Source: Clostridiaceae bacterium
GTDB taxonomy: Bacteria > Bacillota > Clostridia > DSM-8532
Reading direction: 5' to 3'
Assembly (NCBI GenBank): GCA_012521105.1
Contig: JAAYNA010000116.1
Coordinates: 1-64,000, forward strand
Length of the DNA stretch: 64,000 nt
In this document: positions 28,356-37,502 of the stretch, piece after piece
Layout: the number at the start of each line of letters is the position of its first letter
How positions within the stretch are numbered: position 1 is the first letter of the stretch
Translations under genes and position numbers: made by a program
Notes under the pieces: model-generated
What the model was told of the DNA's origin: nothing
The model's database searches: none
What the model saw: the letters and a program-made list of their open reading frames with translations, nothing else

Positions 28356-29753
28356 CTACAGGTTACCTGCCAAACTGTTCATTTCCACGCTTCGCATGTT
28401 AAGCGGTACATATTCTCTGTGGGGTGCAATACTTTTGTATGCAGGTCTTATTATTTTCCCCCTGTTTACCAGTTCTTCCAGCCTGTGGGCACTCCAGCCA
28501 ACAATTCTTGCCACTGCGAAAAGCGGTGTGAACAGTTCCTCGGGGATATTAAGAGCTTTATAAACAAAACCTGAATAGAAATCCACATTAATACTGACAC
28601 CTTTATAAATCTTTCTTTTTTCAGCAATAATCTCTGGTGCCAGGCGCTCTACTTTTTCATATAACCTGAATTCAGCCTCATAACCTTTTTCTTTCGCAAG
28701 CTCCCTTGCATATTCTTTAAATATCTCGGCTCTCGGATCAGATATCGAATATACTGCATGGCCCACACCATATATTAGGCCACTCCTGTCAAAAGCTTCA
28801 CCATTCAGCAGTTTATACAAATAGTCCCGTATCTGGCCATCATCCTCCCAGTCTTTAACGCTCTGTTTCAGATCGTCAAACATCTGGGCCACCTTTACAT
28901 TTGCACCACCATGCCTTGGCCCCTTCAATGAACAAAGTGATGATGCTATTGTGGAATAGGTGTCTGTCCCCGTAGAAGTAATAACATGGGTGGCAAAAGT
29001 GGAATTGTTTCCTCCACCATGCTCAGCATGCAAAACTAAGGACAGGTCCAGCAAAACAGCTTCAAGGTGAGTAAATTTCGAATCGGGCCTTAAAAGATGA
29101 AGGATATTTTCAGCTGTAGAATACCTGCGTTTTGGGGTATGGATAACCAAACTCTTATTCTGATAATAATGGGCTAATACCTGATACCCATAAACCGCCA
29201 ATAATGGGATTTGGGCAATCAACTTAAGACACTGTTTTATAACATTGTTGATTGATATATCGTCTGCCTGCTTGTCGTAGGCATATAATGCAAGCACACT
29301 CCTTGACAGAAGATTCATTACATCCCTGCTTGGGAGCTTCATTATGGCATCTTCAACAAAGGATTCAGGCAATTTTCTGTATTCGGACAGCAAGGTCTTA
29401 AACTCATTTAACTCGTTTATGTCAGGCAGTTCTCCAAACAGTAATAAATATGTCACTTCCTCAAAACCAAACCTGCCTTCTGTCATAAACCCATTCACTA
29501 TGTCTTTTATATCCATTCCTCTGTAAATTAATTTACCAGGGGCGGGAACTGTCTCTCCCTTTTCATTAATGTAGGAAGCGTTTACTTCTCCAATCTCGGT
29601 AAGCCCTGCTAATACGCCCTTTCCGGTGATATCCCTTAATCCTCTTTTTACATCGTATTTTTTATACAGTTCGGGATCAATTTTATTGCATTCCTCAGCC
29701 ATTAGAGTGTATTCTTTTATTAATGTGTTTTTTCTTTTTCTTATTCCTTCCAT
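28356..29753 (-). CDS. gltA: Citrate synthase
   Basis: Condenses acetyl-CoA and oxaloacetate to citrate; cytoplasmic. 465 residues, slightly longer than many bacterial forms because of an N-terminal extension. Active-site residues are present: H245 in LHAEHGGGNNST, H281 in GPRHGGANVK, H332 in GVGHAVY, D391 in INVDFYSG, and the arginine in DPRAEIF. AGGAGG sits seven bases before the ATG. It is preceded by an intrinsic terminator (29828-29855) and a cyclic-di-AMP riboswitch (29856-29990), so expression is probably set by that second messenger. Confidence 0.95.
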   Translation of the reverse strand: MEGIRKRKNTLIKEYTLMAEECNKIDPELYKKYDVKRGLRDITGKGVLAGLTEIGEVNASYINEKGETVPAPGKLIYRGMDIKDIVNGFMTEGRFGFEEVTYLLLFGELPDINELNEFKTLLSEYRKLPESFVEDAIMKLPSRDVMNLLSRSVLALYAYDKQADDISINNVIKQCLKLIAQIPLLAVYGYQVLAHYYQNKSLVIHTPKRRYSTAENILHLLRPDSKFTHLEAVLLDLSLVLHAEHGGGNNSTFATHVITSTGTDTYSTIASSLCSLKGPRHGGANVKVAQMFDDLKQSVKDWEDDGQIRDYLYKLLNGEAFDRSGLIYGVGHAVYSISDPRAEIFKEYARELAKEKGYEAEFRLYEKVERLAPEIIAEKRKIYKGVSINVDFYSGFVYKALNIPEELFTPLFAVARIVGWSAHRLEELVNRGKIIRPAYKSIAPHREYVPLNMRSVEMNSLAGNL

Positions 29754-29827
29754 TAGACACCTCCTAAAAATAAAATAAATTAAAGTCAGTTTATGTCATA
29801 TTATCCAGATTTTTGGGAGTGACGTTT

Positions 29828-29855
29828 AAAAAAACCATGGAGTATATCCATGGTT
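29828..29855 (-). terminator. Intrinsic terminator between riboswitch and citrate synthase
   Basis: Minus strand AACCATGG / CCATGGTT 8-bp stem with a 7-base loop, followed by seven T. It directly follows the 3' arm of riboswitch P1, the classical position for transcriptional attenuation. Confidence 0.88.
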
Positions 29856-29990
29856 ATATGCTATACCCCTCTTTCACGGCCTACGAGGTTAGCGGCCGGG
29901 CTCGGACTGAAAGAGTTATCCTATCCACAAAGGAATTCGCCCCCTTAGGTGGTTCCCCCGCTTCACTAATGTGAATTAAGCCTATATGAT
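29856..29990 (-). promoter_or_regulatory. Cyclic-di-AMP riboswitch (ydaO/yuaA type)
   Basis: The minus-strand RNA carries the conserved blocks of the ydaO class: GGGGGAACCA, then GGGGGCGAAUUC, then CCGAGCCCGGCCGCUAACCU, CGUAGGC and GAAAGAGGGG. A weak P1 can form between AUAU..GC near the 5' end and GCAUAU near 29856. Binding of cyclic-di-AMP in this class usually favours the terminator. The first gene downstream is citrate synthase rather than the usual potassium, osmolyte or wall-hydrolase genes. Confidence 0.92.
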
Positions 29991-30088
29991 TTTAAGAAAT
30001 AATGGACTGAATTAATATAGATTTTACTATATGGTATTTCATTTGTCAAACAAAAATTGCCTTAAGGATGGTGCCATGTAACGCCGGT

Positions 30089-30841
30089 TTATGCTATTCT
30101 ATCCTTTAAATAATCATAGCTCTGTTTCAAACTGTCAAAGGGATCTCCCAAACAAGTGTCCTGTTCAATGGCAGCCCATTCTATACCCGTTTCTTTGCAA
30201 GCCTCAATAATTGACTTCCACTCCAGATTTCCATTGCCAATTTCGGCAAAAATCTGTTGATCGTTAAGAATAGCCATGTCTTTAAAATGGATAACACCCA
30301 TGCGGTCCTTTAGCCTGTGGATCCACTTGACAGGATCTGCCCCGCCCGATTGGACCCAATATGTATCCAGCAGAAACCAGAAATTCTCCGGAGAGGTTTC
30401 GTTCATAAGAATTTCCATGCCCAATTTCCCATTAAACTTTTCAAACTCAAACCGGTGGTTATGATAAACAAACTGAAGACCGTTCTTTTTCAGTTCTGCA
30501 CCTATCTCATCAAATTCCTTAGCAAAACGATAAAAACCCTCTTCGTTTCGGAATTCAACAGGCATTGAACCAATTCCAACATAAGGGCACTCATACAATT
30601 GATGTTCCTTTATTACATTTTCCAGATCCTCCTTAAACCGAACGTAAGGAATGTGTGTTGCGCAAATGGACAAGCCTAGTTCGTCGGTTATTGCTTTCAG
30701 TTCTTTAGGATCAATGGGCCCTATTCCTGAAACCTGAACAGATGTATAACCTATATCCCTTACTTTTTTCAAGGATGCCCGGATATCCTTGGGTGTTTTC
30801 ATAAATTCACGCACAGTGTACAATTGCGCTGCAAGAATCAT
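30089..30841 (-). CDS. Sugar phosphate isomerase/epimerase family protein (TIM barrel)
   Basis: 250-residue xylose-isomerase-like TIM barrel. Expected metal-site motifs: CATHIPY near residue 60, YHNHRFEF near 128, LLDTYWVQSGG near 161, VIHFKDM near 188, and AIEQD near 228. No signal peptide; cytoplasmic. ATG 30841 follows AATAGTT, a weak site. It stands alone between the riboswitch region and a GH88/105 remnant. The substrate, a keto-sugar or inositol-type compound, cannot be decided. Confidence 0.87.
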   Translation of the reverse strand: MILAAQLYTVREFMKTPKDIRASLKKVRDIGYTSVQVSGIGPIDPKELKAITDELGLSICATHIPYVRFKEDLENVIKEHQLYECPYVGIGSMPVEFRNEEGFYRFAKEFDEIGAELKKNGLQFVYHNHRFEFEKFNGKLGMEILMNETSPENFWFLLDTYWVQSGGADPVKWIHRLKDRMGVIHFKDMAILNDQQIFAEIGNGNLEWKSIIEACKETGIEWAAIEQDTCLGDPFDSLKQSYDYLKDRIA

Positions 30842-31093
30842 AACTATTCCCCCATTCTCAATCCCGTAGTGTCAAAATTTCCAGTTGTGACCTGAAATAT
30901 TTATTTTACAGGCTTTCAATATTTTTATCCCGCATCATATTTCACAACGGTGTTTCTACAAGGTGGTAACTTAATTTTCGACGGGTCCTGAGCCTGATTA
31001 TAATCATTTTAGCACTATTATCCATAGCATTCATTGCGAATCTTATCCGAAATATTGAAGATTATCGACTTTTTCACTATTTGTCAGAATTAC

Positions 31094-31432
31094 TTATTCA
31101 TACTTTTTACAATTTAATGCTTCTGCCAACAGCATCAGAGCCATTGACTGCCCATATGGCATAGGACAAACCGGAACATTCTTATATTCCTCAGCAGTTC
31201 TGAATACCGGGGTTCCATAAGATACACCGTGCAAAATGCCGTTATTGTCAATTTTGCCTAATACAGCATTCAGTGCTTTTTCTCCAACTTCCAAAAATGC
31301 TTTATCCAGGTAACCTTTTCTTACCATATCCATTTTTATTAAACTTACAACCATGACAAGGGTAGTTAATGCCACATATATAAAAATGTGAAGAAGTGTC
31401 TTCGGTACAAGGGTGCTTTTTCTTTTTTTCAT
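31094..31432 (-). pseudogene. C-terminal remnant of a GH88/GH105-type unsaturated glycosyl hydrolase
   Basis: The frame ends with GILHGVSYGTPVF and NVPVCPMPYGQSMALMLLAE, matching the end of YteR-like GH88/105 enzymes. Upstream the family motif 'ETSxS.F.Y' appears as EDTSSHF in the neighbouring frame (around 31390-31405), shifted by one base at a run of five T (minus strand, 31382-31386). No catalytic N-terminal barrel is present upstream. Truncated and frameshifted relic of a pectin- or polysaccharide-degrading gene. Confidence 0.7.
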
Positions 31433-31679
31433 GCCTGATCACCTTATTGTTCTTCAGATGCTGAGAATAAAAACAAGCAACTTCTGACGATTTATAAATT
31501 ATACGGTAAGCAGGGAGTTCCAAACAAGAAATTTGCAGCCAATAATATTTTGCTGAAAATTCTTTTCCCTGACTTATTTAATTTTTACTATAAATCTATT
31601 ATAGCACAGTTAATAAGCATATCTATTACGAATAGTATCTAAACATTGGATTATTCAGTTTTTTGTATAAAACACAGGA

Positions 31680-33122
31680 TTATTGATTCATCACTTTGAT
31701 AATCAAATCGGCGAAACTATTATCTCCTACAATAAGAGCATAGTTTAGAAAAAGAACTTCCTGAATTTCGTTGTCCTGTATAAGATTAAAAATATTCTTT
31801 CCATACTGCCTTGGATCCACTACATATATTTCCTCGTAATGGGGCAGCAGGAATGGCACCATTGCATTTCCGTAAGAGTCCTTTATAATAAGGATTTTTT
31901 TGCCATTGCTAACTTCTGTTTTTATGATGCCCAAAGGCCTGTCGCCACTTATAAAAACCCGGTATTTATTCTTTTGGGTGGCATGATACATATCAATAAC
32001 CTTAAGTTTTACAGGACCCTCATACCAAACATTGTATTCGCTCTTCACAAAGGGTTTGTACACAGTGATGGTATCCGGGTTTTTTCTTAGGGTACTGCTT
32101 GAGGTCATATCATACATTGAGCCAAGATAGTTTTCAATATTTTCGGTCTCGTACCTGTCCAGTGATACTGCGTCAAACCCGGCACTATCAGCAAAAGCGG
32201 TATAGGCATAATATGCCCCTAAGGCTGTCCAATGGTGGTCAGTTCTGAAATAAATGTATTCACCTTTATGTTCCTTAAGCTTTGTGTAAGCATCAACAGG
32301 AATTACACCATTAAGCTTATCATTAACCCGGGTAATTGCATCTTTTTGCGAGTCTGTAAGGCTTTTATACTTGTCATTGTCAATAAACTCGGCACTTGTT
32401 GGGGCAAGAAGGGAATATACCTTTATTTGATCTGCCGCCCTTTCCTTAAAACTGTTTAAAGTGTTCGCATAGTGGGCTTCAGCATCAGAATTTGCTTTAA
32501 ATAGCTGCATTGCACTGTTGTTATAAATAAGTATTCTCCCAATTCTGCGCCCGTTATCATCCTTTTCCGATGCAGGTATTGGTGTGGGTTCCGGCTTTTC
32601 TGTCGGCTTCTCTGCTGGTTCCGGGGTTGATTCCATCACCGGATCATTAGTAGGCCCAGGTGTAATTTCGGGTTTCTCATTTCCATAAGCTTCCAGATCA
32701 GGCGTTAGCTCGGGCTCTGCGGAAGGCTCGGGAATTACTTCCTCAGGTCTGCTATCAGGTTCAGGCGCCACTTTTTCACCCCATTCATTAATATCGGGTA
32801 AACTGTCGTGTTCTTCTGCGTCATTGAAACCTCCCTGTACAATAATGGTTGCACCGTCGCTGCCGGGAAGGCCTTTGAGCTCTTTCACCCCACTACTGAT
32901 ACGGACAAAAGAATCCCTCCACAGGAACTGATCTGAAAAATACAAATCAATCTTTTTAAAATAATCTCCTGAAAAAAGAACCTGTACAGAAAACTCAGGA
33001 AACTGCTCCAGGGCTCTGTTTTCGTACTCAGAAATGAGCCTGTCTTCTGTAAATAGGTTTACAAGCCCTATACCTGTTATACATATAAAAAATAAAATTA
33101 TATTAATATACTTGCTTTTCAT
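31680..33122 (-). CDS. DHHW-family SGNH/AlgJ-like protein, membrane anchored
   Basis: About 480 residues. N-terminal signal-anchor (INIILFFICITGIGLVN), then the ENRALEQFPEFS and SDQFLWRDSFV motifs of DHHW proteins, a long Pro/Glu/Thr-rich linker (about 125-190), then the SGNH-like domain with DHHWTALGAYYAY near 305 and KDSYGNAMVPFL near 425 (nucleophile Ser). Such proteins act outside the cell with MBOAT acyltransferases to O-acetylate polysaccharides. Start ATG 33122 has GGGAGAG six bases upstream; an ATG five codons earlier is possible. It follows the MBOAT gene almost immediately. Confidence 0.86.
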   Translation of the reverse strand: MKSKYINIILFFICITGIGLVNLFTEDRLISEYENRALEQFPEFSVQVLFSGDYFKKIDLYFSDQFLWRDSFVRISSGVKELKGLPGSDGATIIVQGGFNDAEEHDSLPDINEWGEKVAPEPDSRPEEVIPEPSAEPELTPDLEAYGNEKPEITPGPTNDPVMESTPEPAEKPTEKPEPTPIPASEKDDNGRRIGRILIYNNSAMQLFKANSDAEAHYANTLNSFKERAADQIKVYSLLAPTSAEFIDNDKYKSLTDSQKDAITRVNDKLNGVIPVDAYTKLKEHKGEYIYFRTDHHWTALGAYYAYTAFADSAGFDAVSLDRYETENIENYLGSMYDMTSSSTLRKNPDTITVYKPFVKSEYNVWYEGPVKLKVIDMYHATQKNKYRVFISGDRPLGIIKTEVSNGKKILIIKDSYGNAMVPFLLPHYEEIYVVDPRQYGKNIFNLIQDNEIQEVLFLNYALIVGDNSFADLIIKVMNQ

Positions 33123-33139
33123 CTTAAACTCTCCCATGG

Positions 33140-34555
33140 CTAAAACCTGAAGTATAAAAATGGATTATAAGTTCTTCCCACAAGGAAGGCAGTGCATAGA
33201 AGAATGAGTATAACATTTACCGCAGGATGGCATATATCAAACACTAACTCCCTATACTTCCAATTTTTCATCCTTGACCGTATCCAATTATTCAAAACCG
33301 GTATAACCGGTGTGCATCCCAATGCAGCAATTATAAAAAATACTCCATTATTCAAAATAGTCATGGAATCCTGTATAGAATAGAACCCATTTCCGCCTAT
33401 ACCAAACATTACTCCAATATAACCAATAGCTTTCCTTATGTCGGTGAAATAGAAAAAGACCCATGCCACCATAACTACCAGCAAAAGATAAATGTGGGAT
33501 ATAAAAGCAGGAATTTTCCTTAATAATTTCGACAACAGCTTCTTTTCCAGTATAATTATTATCCCGTAAAACATACCCCATATTACAAAGTTCCAGCTTG
33601 CACCGTGCCATAGCCCGGTCAGAAACCAGACTATTATCAGGTTACGTATATGATGACTTCTGTTTCCGCCTAACGGTATATAAACGTAATCACGGAAAAA
33701 GGAACCTAGTGAGATATGCCATCTCCTCCAGAACTCAGTAACAGTTTTTGATACGTATGGGTAATTGAAATTCTCCTTATAGTGAAAACCAATCATTTTC
33801 CCCATCCCTATTGCCATATCGGAGTACCCTGAAAAGTCAAAATATATCTGAAATGAGTAGAGGATAATTCCTATCCACGCACCTGCAGTTGAAAGCTGCT
33901 GCAGATCTCCGTTTAAAAAAGGCTGGGCTATTTCACCCGCTGTATTTGCTAAAAGAACTTTTTTACCAAGACCTGATACAAATCTGTTTATTCCGCTATA
34001 CATCTCCGGAATGGTTATATGGCGGTCATCAATCTCTCTGGCAATATCGTTATATCTTACAATGGGTCCTGCCACCAGCTGATGAAATAATGAAACAAAA
34101 AGCAGGAACTTCATAAATGAGGTTTGAGCCTTAGTTTCATTGCGGTAAACATCCACAACGTAGGAAATGGTCTGAAAGGTGTAAAAGGAAATCCCAATAG
34201 GCAAATGGAAATCATTTGAGGGAATATTAGTTCCAAACAGAACATTTATGTTTTGTGTTAAAAAATTTGAATATTTAAAAAAGCCAAGCAGGGTCAGATT
34301 CAGAACCATTGACGATACCAGCGCGGCTTTTGCTTTCCAGTTTTCCCGGTTTCTTTCTATAATCAGTCCATGGACATAGTCGAAAGCAGCACTGAAAATC
34401 AAAAGTATAACCCATACGGGTTCACCCCAGGCATAGAAAGCAAGAGAAAAAAGCACTAGAATAACATTTCTGTAGTTTAGATTCTTGCACAGAAAATATA
34501 AAAGCAAATTTAACGGCAAAAAAAGATAAAGAAAAATTAAGCTTGAAAAAACCAA
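33140..34555 (-). CDS. MBOAT family O-acyltransferase (AlgI/DltB-like)
   Basis: 471-residue multi-pass membrane protein. The family's signature active-site region is intact: YSDMAIGMGKMIGF near 248, FWRRWHISLGSFFRDYVYIP near 280, and the invariant His in GLWHGASWNFVIWG near 322. Passes acetyl or similar groups across the membrane to an exported polymer, working with the adjacent DHHW protein. TTG start with a GGTGGTG site. No polysaccharide synthase is adjacent, so the acceptor is unknown. Confidence 0.93.
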   Translation of the reverse strand: MVFSSLIFLYLFLPLNLLLYFLCKNLNYRNVILVLFSLAFYAWGEPVWVILLIFSAAFDYVHGLIIERNRENWKAKAALVSSMVLNLTLLGFFKYSNFLTQNINVLFGTNIPSNDFHLPIGISFYTFQTISYVVDVYRNETKAQTSFMKFLLFVSLFHQLVAGPIVRYNDIAREIDDRHITIPEMYSGINRFVSGLGKKVLLANTAGEIAQPFLNGDLQQLSTAGAWIGIILYSFQIYFDFSGYSDMAIGMGKMIGFHYKENFNYPYVSKTVTEFWRRWHISLGSFFRDYVYIPLGGNRSHHIRNLIIVWFLTGLWHGASWNFVIWGMFYGIIIILEKKLLSKLLRKIPAFISHIYLLLVVMVAWVFFYFTDIRKAIGYIGVMFGIGGNGFYSIQDSMTILNNGVFFIIAALGCTPVIPVLNNWIRSRMKNWKYRELVFDICHPAVNVILILLCTAFLVGRTYNPFLYFRF

Positions 34556-34776
34556 CTCAACACCACCGTTTCAACTATCACCTAACTGAAAATATCACAG
34601 GCACCCGTTATTTGTCAACAAAAAGAGCCAGGCATAAGTCTTAAGAACATTTTATAATAAAAGTAATAATTAGTAACAAACAATTCACAATCAGTTAAGA
34701 AATTAATGGTTGCTTTCTGTTATAATTATAATGTGTGTGGACTTTCAATAAACAAATGAAAACGAGGTAGATTTAG

Positions 34777-35154
34777 TTGAGCATATATCAAAATGTATTG
34801 GTTTGTGTCACAAAACAAAAAACATGTGAACGCCTTATAAAAGCAGCTTCAAAACTAAAAGCAGAAAATGGAAATCTACGTGTTTTACACGTTGCTAAAA
34901 ATTCATGGAATATACTTGATAACAGCAGGGAAAGTGAGGCTCTGGATTACCTGTTTAAGGTTTCAAAAGAACACAACGCTGATATGACAATGCTAAGGGC
35001 AGATAATATTTCCAAAACCATTGCCGATTTTGCAAAGAATAACGGAATTGATCTGGTTGTACTTGGCCAGTCAAACAATGAACAGGAGAATAAGTTCTAC
35101 AAGCGCCTTTGTACCCTTTTGAAAGATGAAATAAGTGTTGAAGTCATATCATAA
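34777..35154 (+). CDS. Universal stress protein (UspA-like)
   Basis: 125 residues with a Rossmann-like alpha/beta fold. It begins YQNVLVCVT and ends with a strand ISVEVIS. The LVVLGQSNNE segment corresponds to the UspA ATP-loop but lacks the full GxxGxxG-S-T pattern, so nucleotide binding is doubtful; it resembles the UspA-like domain attached to sensor kinases. TTG start after a GAGG site. Monocistronic with its own terminator. Confidence 0.72.
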   Translation: MSIYQNVLVCVTKQKTCERLIKAASKLKAENGNLRVLHVAKNSWNILDNSRESEALDYLFKVSKEHNADMTMLRADNISKTIADFAKNNGIDLVVLGQSNNEQENKFYKRLCTLLKDEISVEVIS

Positions 35155-35169
35155 ATACCGATGTTAAAA

Positions 35170-35194
35170 AGGACTGTATTGTTAATACAGTCCT
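35170..35194 (+). terminator. Bidirectional terminator between convergent genes
   Basis: 10-bp perfect stem AGGACTGTAT/ATACAGTCCT with a 5-base loop. A T-rich stretch (ATTTTTATGCTTTTTATTT) follows on the plus side and A5 on the other. Confidence 0.8.
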
Positions 35195-35214
35195 GCAATT
35201 TTTATGCTTTTTAT

Positions 35215-36399
35215 TTAATTTCTTGGGGGCAGCTTTGAAAAGACTTTGCCTATTGCCTCCATTGCCCTGTCCATCTGTTCTTTTGTATGAGTTGCCGTAT
35301 AGCTGGTCCGAAGCAGGCACTGGCCAGGTGGTACTGCCGGAACAATAACAGGATTAACATAAACTCCTTCTTCAAAAAGCATCTTTGTTGCCAGAAATGT
35401 TCTGTCGGTATCATAGGTCATAATTGGAATTATAGGAGTTTCGGATTCCATAATGGGAATTCCCATCTTTTTAAGCCCCTGCCTCATATAATCAGCAATA
35501 TCCAACAGGTTCTTAATTCTCCATGGCTCCTGTTCAATGATTTCAAGGGCTCTTAATGCCGCAGCCGCATTTGACGGAGGTATTGATGCGCTGAAAATAA
35601 ACGGACGTGAATTATGCTTTACATAATGTATCACATCTTCACTTGCAGCCACAAAGCCTCCCAAGCTTGCCAGGGACTTGCTGAAAGTTCCCATTATTAT
35701 GTCTACTTTATCTTCAAGACCAAAATACTCAGCGGTTCCACGACCATGTTCACCAATAACCCCAAGTCCATGAGCATCATCAACCATAACCCTTGCGCCG
35801 TATTTCTCAGCAAGTTCAACTATTTCCGGAAGTTTACATATATCCCCACCCATACTGAATACGCCATCGGTTACAATCAAAATGCCTTTGTTGTCGGGGA
35901 TTTGACTTAATACCCGCTCCAGGTCTTCCATATCGCTATGTTCATACCGAACCATTTTTGCATAGCTTAAACGGCAGGCATCGTATATACTTGCATGGTT
36001 TTCTTTATCGCATACAATATAGTCATTTCTTCCTGCTATAGCTGATATAATGCCGAGATTGCTCTGGAAACCCGTACTGAAAGTAATGGCTGCTTCTTTG
36101 TTCAGGAATTTTGCTAATCTTTCTTCCAATTCAATATGTAGCTTGAGAGTTCCATTTAAAAAACGAGACCCTGAACAGCCCGTGCCATATTTAAGTAAAG
36201 CCTCTTTTGCTGCCTCAATTACACGGCTGTCAGATGTAAGACCCTGATAATTATTCGATCCAATCATAATAATCTTTCGGCCTTCCATAACCACTTCTGT
36301 ATCCTGGCCGGTCTCCAGATAATGAAAATAAGGATAAATCCCTGCTGCCATAGCTTCCTTAGCTGCCGTGTAATCATAGCATTTCTGAAACAGGTCCAT
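35215..36399 (-). CDS. PLP-dependent alpha-oxoamine synthase (serine palmitoyltransferase-like)
   Basis: 394 residues from MDLFQ (ATG 36399, AGGAG upstream). Class II aminotransferase fold. It has MIGSNNYQGLT, GTGCSGSRFLNGT, VDDAHGLGVIG (PLP-binding Asp/His) and the Schiff-base lysine in MGTFSKSLASLGGF near 240. The family condenses an amino acid with an acyl-CoA. The lysine region 'TFSKSLASLGGF' and 'FIFSASIPP' are closer to what I recall of bacterial serine palmitoyltransferases than to glycine acetyltransferase (TLGKALGG), 5-aminolevulinate synthase or BioF. Divergent from a short-chain dehydrogenase that could reduce the 3-keto product. Annotation as glycine C-acetyltransferase remains possible. 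Confidence 0.85.
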   Translation of the reverse strand: MDLFQKCYDYTAAKEAMAAGIYPYFHYLETGQDTEVVMEGRKIIMIGSNNYQGLTSDSRVIEAAKEALLKYGTGCSGSRFLNGTLKLHIELEERLAKFLNKEAAITFSTGFQSNLGIISAIAGRNDYIVCDKENHASIYDACRLSYAKMVRYEHSDMEDLERVLSQIPDNKGILIVTDGVFSMGGDICKLPEIVELAEKYGARVMVDDAHGLGVIGEHGRGTAEYFGLEDKVDIIMGTFSKSLASLGGFVAASEDVIHYVKHNSRPFIFSASIPPSNAAAALRALEIIEQEPWRIKNLLDIADYMRQGLKKMGIPIMESETPIIPIMTYDTDRTFLATKMLFEEGVYVNPVIVPAVPPGQCLLRTSYTATHTKEQMDRAMEAIGKVFSKLPPRN

Positions 36400-36593
36400 A
36401 CTAACATCTCCTTGTTTTTTATGAATCTGTCGGGAATAATAAATCATATTATTACCAGGTCATAATACCTATATTGAAGTTAAATACAAAAATATTGTAT
36501 CATACTTTTTCAAAATATCCACATATTTTTGATTTTTTTATAAGTTTGTATTAGAATTATTTCGATATGAAAAAATAAAAAGGGGACTTATTT

Positions 36594-37427
36594 ATGCGGG
36601 AAAATAAGAAAGTTATCCTTGTTACCGGAGCCTCTTCGGGCCTTGGTTTAGCGGTTGCAAACCATCTTGGAAATATAGGGCATACAGTTTATGCCGGAGC
36701 CAGGTCCTTTAATAATGAAGACTCAAATCAAACAAGTCCCAAAAAGGTCTATCTTGACGTAACCGATGAGAAATCGGTTAATGAAGTGGTACATAACATT
36801 ATTAGCACAGAAGGAAGGATAGATGTACTTATTAATTGCGCCGCGATGCTAATTTTAGGTTCTGTTGAGGATATTTCCCTTGCCGAATTTGATCAGGTTA
36901 TGAACACAAACCTGATTGGAACTGTAAGAATGTGTAAGGCCGTTTTACCACATATGAGAAAAAGACAAGATGGGCTTATCATTAATTTTAGCTCTATTAT
37001 GGGTTTACTGGCCATACCCTTTCAATGTGCCTACAGTGCCTCTAAGTTTGCAATTGAAGGGTTTTCAGAAGCTTTGAGCCTTGAGACCAGGGATATGGGT
37101 ATAAAGGTTGTAATTATTGAGCCAACAGATCATAAATCGGGTTCTCAGAAATACAGACCCCATGCAAAAGGGGCAATATCTGAAAATTCCCCATACAGGG
37201 ATACATTCCTTCGAATTACAAAGAAAATAGAATACGACGAAGCCAATGGAAGCGAACCTGAAGTACTGGCCAGGGTTATAGGAAGGATTATTGATACTAA
37301 GAATCCAAGGCTTAGATACAAAATCGGGAAATTTGATCAGAAGCTGTCTGTTTTTGCCAAAGGAATATTGCCCGGCAGGATTTTTGAGCAGGTGATTCTC
37401 TCATATTATAATAGTGGCAGGAAATAA
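36594..37427 (+). CDS. Short-chain dehydrogenase/reductase
   Basis: 277 residues. Rossmann nucleotide site TGASSGLGLAVA near 11, NCAAMLILG near 83, catalytic Ser in NFSSIMG near 138, and YSASK (Tyr/Lys) near 151-155. The C-terminus is long and ends in a basic region, like 3-ketosphinganine-reductase-type or retinol-dehydrogenase-type SDRs. AAAAGGGG lies 11 bases before ATG 36594. Shares a 195-base divergent promoter region with the oxoamine synthase gene. Confidence 0.9.
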   Translation: MRENKKVILVTGASSGLGLAVANHLGNIGHTVYAGARSFNNEDSNQTSPKKVYLDVTDEKSVNEVVHNIISTEGRIDVLINCAAMLILGSVEDISLAEFDQVMNTNLIGTVRMCKAVLPHMRKRQDGLIINFSSIMGLLAIPFQCAYSASKFAIEGFSEALSLETRDMGIKVVIIEPTDHKSGSQKYRPHAKGAISENSPYRDTFLRITKKIEYDEANGSEPEVLARVIGRIIDTKNPRLRYKIGKFDQKLSVFAKGILPGRIFEQVILSYYNSGRK

Positions 37428-37502
37428 CTTTTGCATTATATATATTAATATTTTAAACTTGTTATTGACCAAGACCCAAGAAATAGACATAGAAAGGCAG
37501 TT

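Noticed and set aside
29856-29990. Riboswitch considered on the plus strand, acting on the region towards the sugar isomerase.
   Set aside because: The conserved ydaO blocks and the terminator with T-run only make sense on the minus strand, and no plus-strand gene follows.
30980-31090. Plus-strand stretch reading like a single membrane helix near the GH88/105 remnant.
   Set aside because: Too short, no start with ribosome site, and no continuation; hydrophobic codons are common in AT-rich DNA.
35215-36399. Oxoamine synthase called simply as glycine C-acetyltransferase (Kbl).
   Set aside because: Kbl carries a TLGKALGG-type lysine motif and usually sits with threonine dehydrogenase; neither is seen. 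Kept as an alternative only.
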